From positions 1-8,175 of the forward strand of contig DATBWU010000274.1 of the NCBI GenBank assembly GCA_036514635.1: 8,175 nucleotides of DNA, read 5' to 3'. This DNA comes from DASSFZ01 sp036514635. Lineage in GTDB: Bacteria; Chloroflexota; Anaerolineae; Fen-1058. Numbering within the stretch: the stretch's first letter is position 1; every line of letters starts with the position of its first letter. The position numbers and the translations under genes were made by a program. Under the pieces are notes generated by a model. It saw nothing but the letters and a program-made list of their open reading frames with translations. It made no database searches and was not told the origin of the DNA. This document shows, in pieces, positions 1 through 4,933 of this stretch.

Positions 1-145
1 GGTGGAGATGGTGATGCCCGGGGACAACGTGAACATGACGGTGAAGTTGATCACGCGGGTGGCGTTGGAGGCGGGCAGCCGGTTCGCCATCCGCGAGGGC
101 GGGTTGACCGTCGGCGCGGGCGTCATCACTAAGATCCACGAGTGA
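1..145 (+). CDS. tuf: Elongation factor Tu, C-terminal fragment
   Basis: This is the last 47 codons of EF-Tu, the GTPase that delivers aminoacyl-tRNA to the ribosome; the rest lies upstream of the window. The reading frame starts at base 2 and ends at TGA 143-145. The translation contains the domain 3 signature VEMVMPGDN, then RFAIREGG and the terminal TVGAGVITKI, the usual C-terminus of bacterial EF-Tu. No frameshift is seen. The gap to the next gene is 43 bases, and tuf followed by rpmG, a Trp tRNA, secE and nusG is a common bacterial order, so co-transcription is likely. Identification is from conserved motifs alone. Confidence 0.94.
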   Translation, partial: VEMVMPGDNVNMTVKLITRVALEAGSRFAIREGGLTVGAGVITKIHE

Positions 146-188
146 GAGAGTTTGAGACAGAGATACAGCCAGAAAGCAGGCTATCGAC

Positions 189-353
189 ATGGCGAAGAAG
201 GAAGTTCGATTGCAGGTCACGCTGGCCTGTACTGAGTGCAAGGAACGCAATTACTACACGGAGAAGAACCGGCGCAACACGACGGCACGGCTCGAGATGA
301 AGAAGTATTGCCCCCGCTGCCGGAAGCACCAACTGCACCGTGAGACGAAATAG
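189..353 (+). CDS. rpmG: Ribosomal protein L33 (zinc-ribbon form)
   Basis: This encodes a 54-residue L33 of the 50S subunit, a normal length for the family. The N-terminus MAKKEVRLQVTLACTEC, then RNYYTEKNRRN and LEMKKYCPRC are typical. Two CxxC pairs (C14/C17 and C41/C44) make this the zinc-binding (C+) paralogue rather than the cysteine-free form found in some zinc-starved cells. The ATG at 189 is the first in-frame start with family-like N-terminal sequence; the Shine-Dalgarno is weak (AGCAGG about 10 bases upstream). The stop codon TAG is at the same time the start of the first unit of the octamer array that follows. Confidence 0.95.
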   Translation: MAKKEVRLQVTLACTECKERNYYTEKNRRNTTARLEMKKYCPRCRKHQLHRETK

Positions 354-432
354 TCACGTAGTCAGATAGTCGGATAGTCTGCCTGACTACACGACTACCT
401 GACTGTGAGACTACGCGACTACCTGACTAACC
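351..432 (+). repeat. Period-8 tandem array with central inversion
   Basis: Starting on the rpmG stop codon, AGTC recurs every 8 bases at 352, 360, 368 and 376. After one spacer base the pattern switches to GACT, its reverse complement, every 8 bases at 385, 393, 401, 409, 417 and 425. The four filler bases vary. Segments 385-404 and 409-428 are direct repeats differing at one of 20 positions. Bases 360-379 can pair with 385-404 (17 of 20) around a 5-base loop, so DNA or RNA could form a long hairpin between rpmG and the tRNA. No U-tract follows, so it is not an ordinary intrinsic terminator. Function is unknown. Confidence 0.85.
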
Positions 433-435
433 TGT

Positions 436-509
436 AGGCCAGTAGCTCAATTAGGTAGAGCACCGCTCTCCAAAAGCGGGGGTTCCGGGTTCAAGTCCTG
501 GCTGGCCTG
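436..509 (+). tRNA. trpT: tRNA-Trp (anticodon CCA)
   Basis: This is a complete 74-base cloverleaf. The acceptor stem AGGCCAG (436-442) pairs with CTGGCCT (502-508), followed by discriminator G509. The D stem is GCTC/GAGC (445-448/458-461). The anticodon stem is CCGCT/AGCGG (463-467/475-479) with loop CTCCAAA, giving anticodon CCA at 470-472. The variable loop has 5 bases and the T arm is CCGGG-TTCAAGT-CCTGG (485-501), with one G-U pair. The 3' CCA is not encoded and must be added after transcription. G73 and anticodon CCA are the main identity elements for bacterial TrpRS. A Trp tRNA between rpmG and secE is a common arrangement. Confidence 0.97.
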
Positions 510-514
510 TCTGA

Positions 515-560
515 TGGCACTCAAGACACCGTGCAGTCGTGGCGGTGTCTTAAAGTGTCA
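515..560 (+). other. Long hairpin between tRNA-Trp and secE
   Basis: Bases 523-531 (AAGACACCG) and 543-551 (CGGTGTCTT) are perfect reverse complements with an 11-base loop. Outside them 515-521 (TGGCACT) pairs with 554-560 (AGTGTCA), with one G-U pair and a small internal loop. This gives about 16 base pairs starting six bases after the tRNA. There is no poly-U run on either side, so it is not a classic terminator. It may mark an RNA processing site that separates the tRNA from the secE-nusG message, or protect the secE 5' end. The pairing is seen directly; the role is a guess. Confidence 0.6.
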
Positions 561-584
561 GGCCCAACTCCAGGAGCATGGCAC

Positions 585-887
585 GTGAGCAAAGTCGCCG
601 CCGAAGTCAAACAAGATAATCGATTCGTTCGCTACTTCAAGGAGACCCGCGCCGAACTGCGCAAAGTCCACTGGCCCACGCGTAAGGAGGCGCGCAACCT
701 CACGCTGATTGTGCTCGCGGTGACTGTGGCTATGGCGCTTCTGCTCGGCATGCTGGACACGTTCTTCGCCTGGCTCGCCGGAGGCGTCTTCGTTTCTCCT
801 GTCGATCTGGTCCGCCTGATCCTTTTGATCGTGCTGGGCCTGGTCGGGCTGGTTGCCCTGGTCATCGCGTTGCGGCGGCAAGGGTAG
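585..887 (+). CDS. secE: Preprotein translocase subunit SecE with extra C-terminal TM
   Basis: SecE clamps SecY in the SecYEG protein-conducting channel of the cytoplasmic membrane. The GTG at 585 has AGGAG at 572-576 with 8-base spacing, and gives a 100-residue product beginning SKVAAEVKQDNRF. The amphipathic helix and hinge signature VHWPTRKEA lies at residues 28-36, followed by the conserved membrane helix at about 40-64. Typical single-span bacterial SecE ends soon after that helix, at about 60-70 residues. Here a second strongly hydrophobic stretch (about 75-96, rich in L, V and I) follows, ending in RRQG. E. coli SecE also has extra helices, but at its N-terminus. nusG starts 6 bases after the stop, so translation is probably coupled. 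Confidence 0.93.
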   Translation: MSKVAAEVKQDNRFVRYFKETRAELRKVHWPTRKEARNLTLIVLAVTVAMALLLGMLDTFFAWLAGGVFVSPVDLVRLILLIVLGLVGLVALVIALRRQG

Positions 888-893
888 CCCGAC

Positions 894-1754
894 GTGCCGC
901 CGGAAAGAAGTGATGTCGTCATGGAAGAGCAACCGCGTCTCGACGAAGAGAAAGAGGCTATCGCGCCGGTGTCGCCGGAGCCTGAGGCGTCGCTCGAAGT
1001 GAACACTGAATCGCCTGAGCCGGCTTCAGATGAGAGGGTTGAGAGCCCCATCGAGTCGGAGACCGGCAAAGAAGCGTTCGACTTCTCGCTGCCCGAAGAC
1101 GAGCCGGAACCCGAGCCGGAGCCTGAAGAGCCAGCCGTCGATGTGCGGGCTGTCCTGCGCCAGGCGCGCGCCTCCGCTGCCCAGGCGGAAGGCGCGCTGG
1201 AAGGCGCGCCCGATCTGTCCGAAGTCCCGGACGAGCGAGCCTGGTACGTCATTCACTGTTACTCCGGTTACGAGAAGAAAGTCAGGCATAACCTGGAGCA
1301 ACGCATCGAGACGATGGGCATGGCGAATCAGATCTTCCAGGTGGTCGTGCCCACCGAAGAAGAGATCGAAGTCAAGGAAGGCAAGCGCCGCACCGTCGAG
1401 CGCCGCGTCTTCCCCGGCTATATCCTGGTGCAGATGATCATGAACGACGACTCGTGGTACGTCGTGCGCAATACGCCGGGCGTGACCGGGTTCGTCGGCA
1501 TGGGCAACAAGCCCACACCGCTGCGCCAGGAAGAAGTCGCCAACATCCTGAAACGCATGGAGGCCGAAGCGCCGAAGGTCAAGGTCACCTTCAAGCCCGG
1601 CCAGAAAGTGCGGATCATCGACGGGCCGTTCAACGATTTCATGGGCGTGGTCGACGAGATCGACATGGACAAGGCCAAAGCACGTGTGCTGGTGTCGTTC
1701 TTCGGTCGCGACACACCGGTCGAATTGGACTTCCTGCAAGTCGAGAAGATATAG
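894..1754 (+). CDS. nusG: Transcription termination/antitermination factor NusG, acidic N-terminal extension
   Basis: NusG binds RNA polymerase and couples it to Rho or the ribosome. The NGN domain starts at AWYVIHCYSGYEKKV (W117) and contains RRVFPGYILVQM and the NTPGVTGFVG motif. The KOW domain occupies about residues 233-286 (FKPGQKVRIIDGPF, VSFFGRDTPVELD). E. coli NusG has about 180 residues and this one 286; the excess is residues 1-115, dominated by Glu, Pro, Ser and Asp, with an EPEPEPEPEE run, and is probably disordered. The start is uncertain. GTG at 894 has AAGGG 9 bases upstream and follows secE closely; ATG at 921 (residue 10) is an alternative that does not alter either domain. 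Confidence 0.95.
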   Translation: MPPERSDVVMEEQPRLDEEKEAIAPVSPEPEASLEVNTESPEPASDERVESPIESETGKEAFDFSLPEDEPEPEPEPEEPAVDVRAVLRQARASAAQAEGALEGAPDLSEVPDERAWYVIHCYSGYEKKVRHNLEQRIETMGMANQIFQVVVPTEEEIEVKEGKRRTVERRVFPGYILVQMIMNDDSWYVVRNTPGVTGFVGMGNKPTPLRQEEVANILKRMEAEAPKVKVTFKPGQKVRIIDGPFNDFMGVVDEIDMDKAKARVLVSFFGRDTPVELDFLQVEKI

Positions 1755-1800
1755 GATCAAAGACCCGCCGGGCATTGGGGACTGGGTGGGCGTTCACAAC

Positions 1801-1843
1801 GTGGGAGGGCCGCGCAGCGCGTGCCCGTTCGCACCACCAGGAG
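1801..1843 (+). promoter_or_regulatory. Putative L1-binding leader hairpin before rplK
   Basis: GTGG (1801-1804) pairs with CCAC (1834-1837). An internal loop of GA on the 5' side and GTTCGCA on the 3' side separates this from an upper stem, GGGC-CGCG/CGCG-T-GCCC (1807-1826), with a CAG loop. The GTGGGAGG core resembles the L1-binding helix of 23S rRNA, and L1 is known to repress its own operon in E. coli and archaea through such rRNA mimics. The Shine-Dalgarno AGGAG (1839-1843) directly follows the stem, so bound L1 could block rplK translation. A second copy precedes rplA. The structure is read from sequence; L1 binding is inferred. Confidence 0.72.
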
Positions 1844-1850
1844 ATAACGC

Positions 1851-2276
1851 ATGGCAAAGAAAGTTAAAGCAATCGTTCGAGTGAATGTGCCGGCCGGCAA
1901 GGCGAACCCCTCGCCGCCGATCGGCCCGGCGCTGGCCCAATACGGCATCAACCTGATGGCGTTCTGCAAGGATTACAACGCCCGCACGGCGAGCATGGTG
2001 GGCCAGATTATCCCCGCCGAGCTGACCATCTATGCCGATTCGTCGTTCACCTTCGTCCTGCGCACGCCGCCGACTGCCGACATATTGCGCCGCGCGGCGG
2101 GCGTTGAGAAGGGATCGGGCGTGCCGAACAAGCAGAAGGTCGGCAAGATCACCCGCAAGCAACTGCGCGAAATCGCCGAGACCAAAATGAAAGACCTCAA
2201 CACGGCGGATATCGAGATGGCGATGCAGCAGATCGCCGGCACTGCTCGCAGCATGGGCATTGAGGTTCAAGACTAA
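1851..2276 (+). CDS. rplK: Ribosomal protein L11
   Basis: This is a 141-residue L11, the normal length. It forms the GTPase-associated centre of the 50S subunit with 23S rRNA helices 43-44 and contacts EF-G and RelA. The N-terminal domain has VKAIVRVNVPAGKANPSPPI followed by GPALAQYGINLMAF, with the flexible proline-containing segment that is a target for thiopeptide resistance. The rRNA-binding C-terminal domain includes FVLRTPPTADIL, KGSGVPNKQKVGKIT and the terminal AGTARSMGIEV. The ATG at 1851 has AGGAGAT 7 bases upstream. It sits 96 bases after nusG and 74 before rplA, with an L1-type hairpin in each gap. Confidence 0.97.
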   Translation: MAKKVKAIVRVNVPAGKANPSPPIGPALAQYGINLMAFCKDYNARTASMVGQIIPAELTIYADSSFTFVLRTPPTADILRRAAGVEKGSGVPNKQKVGKITRKQLREIAETKMKDLNTADIEMAMQQIAGTARSMGIEVQD

Positions 2277-2303
2277 TCTGCTATCGAACGGGGTTCTTAG
2301 ACA

Positions 2304-2343
2304 GTGGGAGGGTCGCGCCGCGATCCGCTTGCACCACAAGGAG
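2304..2343 (+). promoter_or_regulatory. Putative L1-binding leader hairpin before rplA
   Basis: This is a near copy of the element before rplK. GTGG (2304-2307) pairs with CCAC (2334-2337), the internal loop is GA opposite GCTTGCA, and the upper stem GGGTCGC/GCGATCC (2310-2316/2320-2326) has one G-U pair and a 3-base loop. The upper-stem sequence differs from the first copy while the pairing is kept, and the lower stem and internal loop are conserved. That pattern argues for selected RNA structure. The Shine-Dalgarno AAGGAG (2338-2343) abuts the stem. By analogy with known L1 autoregulation it would allow L1 to repress its own cistron. Confidence 0.72.
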
Positions 2344-2350
2344 ATGGACT

Positions 2351-3073
2351 GTGAAACGTCACGGAAAGAAATACCTGACCGCCGCGGCCAAAGTCGATGG
2401 TGAGAAGCTGTACACGCCGCCCGAGGCGATGTCCCTCGTCAAGGAGACGGCCATCACCCAGTTCGATTCGACGGTGGAAGTGCACATGCGCCTGGGCGTC
2501 GATCCGCGCCAGGCCGATCAGCAGGTGCGCGGCGTCGTGCTGATGCCGGCCGGCGTGGGCAAGACGGTGCGCGTGATGGTCTTCGCGCAAGGCGAGGCGG
2601 CACGCATCGCGCAGGAAGCCGGTGCAGACTACGTCGTCAACGACGACGAGGGCTTCAAAAAGATTCAGGATGGCTGGACCGATTGGGACATCTCGCTGGC
2701 AATGCCAGACCTGATGGGCAAAGTCGGCCGCCTGGGCAAGGTGCTGGGCGTGCGCGGCCTGATGCCTAACCCGAAGGCCGGCACGATCGCCGCGAAGGCC
2801 GACGATCTACCGCGCATGATCAAAGAGGCCAAGGCCGGCCGCGTCGAGTTTCGCATCGACAAGACGGCCAACCTTCACGTCATCATCGGCAAGGCATCGT
2901 TCCAGCCCGATGATCTGCTGACGAACTTCACCGCGTTGATGGACGCGGTGCGCAAGGCCAGGCCGGCCGCCATGAAAGGTGTGTACGTCAAGCGCCTGGT
3001 GGTGACCTCGACGATGGGGCCGGGCATCAAGGTCGATCCGAACGTGGCCCTGTCGCTTCAGTCGGTGGTGTAG
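2351..3073 (+). CDS. rplA: Ribosomal protein L1
   Basis: This is a 240-residue L1, within the usual range. L1 forms the mobile stalk of the 50S subunit beside the E site and is the translational repressor of the L11-L1 operon in several organisms. Recognisable segments are the N-terminal RHGKKYLTAAAKVD, the middle-domain signature GRLGKVLGVRGLMPNPKAGT, and the C-terminal YVKRLVVTSTMGPGIKVD. The start is GTG at 2351 with AAGGAG 7 bases upstream; an ATG at 2344 is out of frame. The product could bind both hairpins in the two gaps just upstream. The stop TAG abuts a period-7 array. Confidence 0.97.
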   Translation: MKRHGKKYLTAAAKVDGEKLYTPPEAMSLVKETAITQFDSTVEVHMRLGVDPRQADQQVRGVVLMPAGVGKTVRVMVFAQGEAARIAQEAGADYVVNDDEGFKKIQDGWTDWDISLAMPDLMGKVGRLGKVLGVRGLMPNPKAGTIAAKADDLPRMIKEAKAGRVEFRIDKTANLHVIIGKASFQPDDLLTNFTALMDAVRKARPAAMKGVYVKRLVVTSTMGPGIKVDPNVALSLQSVV

Positions 3074-3121
3074 ACAATCGACGGTCGACAGCCGACCGCT
3101 GTCTGCCGTCGGCAGTCGTTG
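3073..3121 (+). repeat. Period-7 array, GAC units switching to GTC
   Basis: From the last base of the rplA stop codon, GAC recurs every 7 bases at 3073, 3080, 3087 and 3094. With no phase break it becomes GTC at 3101, 3108 and 3115. The other four bases of each unit vary. Bases 3079-3091 pair with 3099-3111 at 11 of 13 positions around a 7-base loop, giving a compact hairpin without a U-tract. It lies upstream of the L10 leader. The layout matches the array at 4553-4608 and, with period 8, the one after rpmG. No function can be assigned. Confidence 0.78.
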
Positions 3122-3158
3122 TGTTCGACAATTGAATATCGCCGCAGTCTAGCGCCCA

Positions 3159-3203
3159 AGACAGCAGGTGCTGCAGCCCGCAGCTTAATCCGACCTGCCG
3201 AGG
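3159..3203 (+). promoter_or_regulatory. L10 (rplJ) leader RNA
   Basis: The segment has the hallmarks of the bacterial L10 leader: AGACAGCAGGT (3159-3169), an inner hairpin GCTGC/GCAGC (3170-3174/3180-3184), the bulge TTAATCCG (3185-3192), then ACCTGCCGAGG (3193-3203). GCAGGT (3164-3169) pairs with ACCTGC (3193-3198), and the flanking AGACA and CGAGG are where the family forms a kink-turn. In other bacteria the L10(L12)4 complex binds this RNA and represses rplJ-rplL. A hairpin plus U-tract about 50 bases downstream suggests control by premature termination. I infer the usual feedback, with L10-L12 excess lowering its own synthesis. Confidence 0.9.
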
Positions 3204-3250
3204 CAATCCAGGGTGGCATACCCGATCGGGACTGATCCCGTTCGCGCCAC

Positions 3251-3303
3251 AGTCTTTGCCTCGACGGAGCGATCCATCGCTCTGGCTGCGGCAAAGACTT
3301 TTC
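3251..3303 (+). terminator. Rho-independent attenuator in rplJ leader
   Basis: AGTCTTTGCC (3251-3260) is the perfect reverse complement of GGCAAAGACT (3290-3299), and TTTTCGTT follows from 3299. Inside it, GAGCGA (3267-3272) pairs with TCGCTC (3277-3282). The run of U after a 10 bp stem is that of an intrinsic terminator. It lies after the L10 leader and 160 bases before rplJ, so it is best read as the regulated attenuator of the rplJL unit rather than as the end of the rplA message, though it would do both. The alternative (antiterminator) pairing was not resolved by eye. Confidence 0.72.
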
Positions 3304-3341
3304 GTTATCTCTGGGGAATCTCCGGGCAAAGGGCGATTCTC

Positions 3342-3405
3342 ACCGCCGAGACGCAAAGAGCGCAGAGATTCTGATTCCCTCGGCGTCCTCAGTGTCTCTG
3401 CGGTA
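3342..3405 (+). repeat. Imperfect palindromic intergenic repeat (GCAGAGA type)
   Basis: The left arm (3342-3368) and right arm (3379-3405) match as reverse complements at 19 of 27 positions, around a short spacer. Within each arm a GAG (or CTC) core repeats roughly every 7-10 bases, as in CCGAGACGCAAAGAGCGCAG. Similar palindromes built on CGCAGAGA or CACAGAGA occur in gaps of many bacterial genomes as far as I recall, and I cannot check that here. It sits between the attenuator and the rplJ ribosome-binding site, so it is within the rplJ 5' untranslated region. Confidence 0.6.
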
Positions 3406-3465
3406 AGACCCGCTGTTGTCCGCCGAGAGTTCCCGGGTAACGAGCGCGAAAGGAGGTGAGTCCAA

Positions 3466-4005
3466 GTGCCATTAACCAGGCAACGCAAGTCCGAACTCGT
3501 GACGGAGTACGCCGAGTGGCTGCGCGAGAGCCAGGCCGTGATCATGGCCGAGTTTCCCAACGTGACCGCCAAAGACCTGTTTGGCCTGCGCGTCAAGCTG
3601 CGCGAGACGCGCAGCCAGTTGCACGTGGTGAAGTTGACGCTCTTCGCCCGCGCGTTGGCCGAAGCCGGTCTGCCGGTCCCGGAGATCATGCTGACCGGGT
3701 CGCTCATCGCCGCGTTCGCCCACGACGATCCGGCGGCGGTCGCCAAAGTGGTGATCGATTTCGCCGGCGGCTTCGAGACCTTCAAAGTCAAAGGCGGTCT
3801 CCTGGGTGACCGGATCATCGATGCTAATGGCGTGAAAATGCTGGCGGAACTACCGCCCAGGCCGGTGGTGCTGGCAGGGCTGGTCGGCGCCCTGCAAGCG
3901 CCGATGAGCCAGCTAGTCAGTGTGCTGAACGCTCCTCTACGCGAGATCGTGCAAGTGCTCAAGGCGCGATCCGAACAAGGGCAGCCCGAAGCTGTGGCTG
4001 CCTGA
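3466..4005 (+). CDS. rplJ: Ribosomal protein L10
   Basis: This is a 179-residue L10, the base of the L7/L12 stalk on the 50S subunit. The N-terminal rRNA-binding part reads PLTRQRKSELVTEYAEWLRE, followed by AVIMAEFPNVTAKDLFGLRVKL and VVKLTLFARAL. The C-terminal helix, which carries L12 dimers, ends in LKARSEQGQPEAVAA. The start is GTG at 3466. It is supported by one of the best Shine-Dalgarno matches in the window, AAAGGAGGTGA (3449-3459), and by the family-typical MPLTR start. The long upstream leader with L10 motif and terminator points to autogenous control. rplL follows after 40 bases and is surely co-transcribed. Confidence 0.97.
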   Translation: MPLTRQRKSELVTEYAEWLRESQAVIMAEFPNVTAKDLFGLRVKLRETRSQLHVVKLTLFARALAEAGLPVPEIMLTGSLIAAFAHDDPAAVAKVVIDFAGGFETFKVKGGLLGDRIIDANGVKMLAELPPRPVVLAGLVGALQAPMSQLVSVLNAPLREIVQVLKARSEQGQPEAVAA

Positions 4006-4045
4006 TCGCCGAACACAAGAAAGATATTCAGGAAGGAATTTCACC

Positions 4046-4426
4046 ATGTCGGAGAAACTTCAAAAACTGATTGCCGAGCTCGACACGCTGACACTGCTGG
4101 AAGCCGCCGAGCTATCCAAGATGCTGCAAGAGAAGTGGGGCGTGAGCGCGGCTGCCCCGGTGATGATGGGCGCGCTGGCCGCGGCCAGCGCACCCGCCGC
4201 CCCGGTTGAAGAGAAGACCGAGTTCGACGTGATCATCAAGGACGCCGGCCCTAAGAAGATCGAAGTGATCAGGACCGTCCGCCAGCTCACCAGCCTGGGC
4301 CTGAAGGAAGCCAAGGATTTGGTCGATACTGCGCCGCAGACGGTGTTGAGCGCGGTGAGCAAGGAAGCCGCCGCTGATGCCAAGAGCAAGTTGGAAGCGT
4401 CGGGTGCGGCCGTCGAAGTCAAGTAG
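4046..4426 (+). CDS. rplL: Ribosomal protein L7/L12
   Basis: This is a 126-residue L7/L12, the multi-copy stalk protein that recruits EF-Tu, EF-G and initiation factors. It shows an N-terminal dimerisation and L10-binding domain (residues 1-35, LIAELDTLTLLEAAELSKML), an Ala/Pro/Met-rich hinge (about 36-55), and a C-terminal domain from EKTEFDVII. That domain contains the factor-binding helix region VIRTVRQLTSLGLKEAKDLV and ends GAAVEVK. The ATG at 4046 has GGAAGGA about 8 bases upstream. No terminator with a U-tract is visible after the stop, so the 3' end of the transcript is unclear. Confidence 0.97.
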   Translation: MSEKLQKLIAELDTLTLLEAAELSKMLQEKWGVSAAAPVMMGALAAASAPAAPVEEKTEFDVIIKDAGPKKIEVIRTVRQLTSLGLKEAKDLVDTAPQTVLSAVSKEAAADAKSKLEASGAAVEVK

Positions 4427-4550
4427 CCTTACGGACTCGACATCGGCGAGATCGCGGGATGGCTGTTCATTCACGAGGACCTGGGCGAGCGCATCCAGCG
4501 GTAGGGCCTTAACCACGAAGACAAGAGAGAGCGGGTCAAACGCTAGCCGA
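4427..4550 (+). other. Gene-free stretch after rplL with in-frame tail
   Basis: Directly after the rplL stop, in the same frame, 25 codons (4427-4501) read PYGLDIGEIAGWLFIHEDLG followed by ERIQR and TAG. The string looks protein-like, but it has no start codon of its own and I do not recognise it. It may be a relic of another gene's 3' end or coincidence. Around 4511-4530 the sequence AACCACGAAGACAAGAGAG resembles one arm of a palindromic intergenic repeat whose partner arm is absent. No promoter, RNA gene or terminator is visible here. Confidence 0.35.
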
Positions 4551-4552
4551 AT

Positions 4553-4608
4553 GACAAAGGACGAAGGACGAACCTTTGTCGTGGGTCTTTCGTCCTTCGT
4601 CTCACGTC
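4553..4608 (+). repeat. Period-7 array, GAC units switching to GTC
   Basis: GAC occurs every 7 bases at 4553, 4560 and 4567. The array then flips, and GTC occurs every 7 bases at 4578, 4585, 4592, 4599 and 4606. The arms GACGAAGGACGAA (4560-4572) and TTCGTCCTTCGTC (4589-4601) are perfect 13-base reverse complements with a 16-base loop. An alternative 7 bp pairing is ACAAAGG/CCTTTGT (4554-4560/4573-4579). The array ends three bases before the -35 box of the pheS promoter. No U-tract follows, so it is a poor terminator candidate. It shares its GAC/GTC layout with the array after rplA. Confidence 0.8.
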
Positions 4609-4611
4609 GGC

Positions 4612-4639
4612 TTGACAAATCGCTCCGGTTGAGGATAAT
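4612..4639 (+). promoter_or_regulatory. Sigma70-type promoter of the pheS T-box transcript
   Basis: A perfect -35 TTGACA (4612-4617) is followed after 16 bases by GATAAT (4634-4639), a 5 of 6 match to the -10 consensus; ATAATA one base later would give a 17-base spacer. Transcription should start near 4646, about 20 bases before stem I of the T-box, which is the expected geometry. It therefore drives pheS, the membrane protein gene and pheT separately from the ribosomal genes upstream. Assigned by sequence only. Confidence 0.8.
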
Positions 4640-4770
4640 AACGACCAATATCACAAAGGCTATGACGGAGAAGAGTACGCGGTCGAGCGCCGACAGGGAG
4701 TCGGGATCACGGACTGGGAATCCCGACCGGAGGCAGGCCGCCGAAGTTCGCTCCTGAGCCGAGAAGTGAA

Positions 4771-4814
4771 GCCACTGATCACTGATCACTGACCACTGAC
4801 CACTGATCAGTGGC
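4771..4814 (+). repeat. Heptamer array inside the T-box linker
   Basis: Five consecutive units CACTGAT or CACTGAC fill 4773-4807 exactly, then the unit flips to CAGTGGC (4808-4814). The outer ends GCCACTGATC (4771-4780) and GATCAGTGGC (4805-4814) are perfect reverse complements, and CCACTGATCAGTGG (4800-4813) is itself a palindrome, so two hairpins compete. The array lies in the transcribed leader between stem I and the antiterminator, where accessory stems II/III normally sit. The near-identity of units suggests recent expansion by slippage. Whether it affects tRNA sensing is unknown. Confidence 0.88.
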
Positions 4815-4933
4815 GCGTAGCTTCCTCCGCAGGCCCGGCGTTATCGGGGCAGCCAATCGCCGTGAGGCTGTTGGCGCAATGAGTGGGCTTGCGACAGCGA
4901 GTCAACCAGGGTGGTACCACGGGAGGCGCGTAG

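Noticed and set aside
146..188. Possible GAGA-type array between tuf and rpmG
   Set aside because: GAGA recurs at 146, 154 and 160 with unequal spacing and no reverse-complement half, too weak to count with the other arrays.
351..432. CRISPR-like array
   Set aside because: Units are 8 bases with no 25-40 base repeats or unique spacers, and the orientation flips in the middle.
351..432. Intrinsic terminator for tuf-rpmG
   Set aside because: The hairpin is strong, but no U-tract follows either pairing, so it is not called as a terminator.
1026..1775. Minus-strand frame of 249 codons over nusG
   Set aside because: It is a shadow of nusG, with repetitive Asp/His/Leu composition that follows from the sense codons.
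3119..3152. Promoter just upstream of the L10 leader
   Set aside because: AT-richer sequence (AATTGAATATC) is present, but no -35/-10 pair with acceptable spacing could be matched.
3256..3459. Small plus-strand frame of 67 codons in the rplJ leader
   Set aside because: It covers the attenuator and the palindrome, lacks a credible ribosome-binding site, and its Arg/Ser-rich composition looks noncoding.
3027..4016. Open frame of 329 codons on the minus strand over rplJ and its leader
   Set aside because: It is antisense to rplJ and to the structured leader. Its composition is that of a GC-rich shadow frame, rich in Ser, Arg and Thr, and it shows no family motif.
4377..4757. Plus-strand frame of 126 codons after rplL
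   Set aside because: It overlaps the end of rplL, the period-7 array, the promoter and T-box stem I, and its Ser/Arg-rich translation has no family resemblance.
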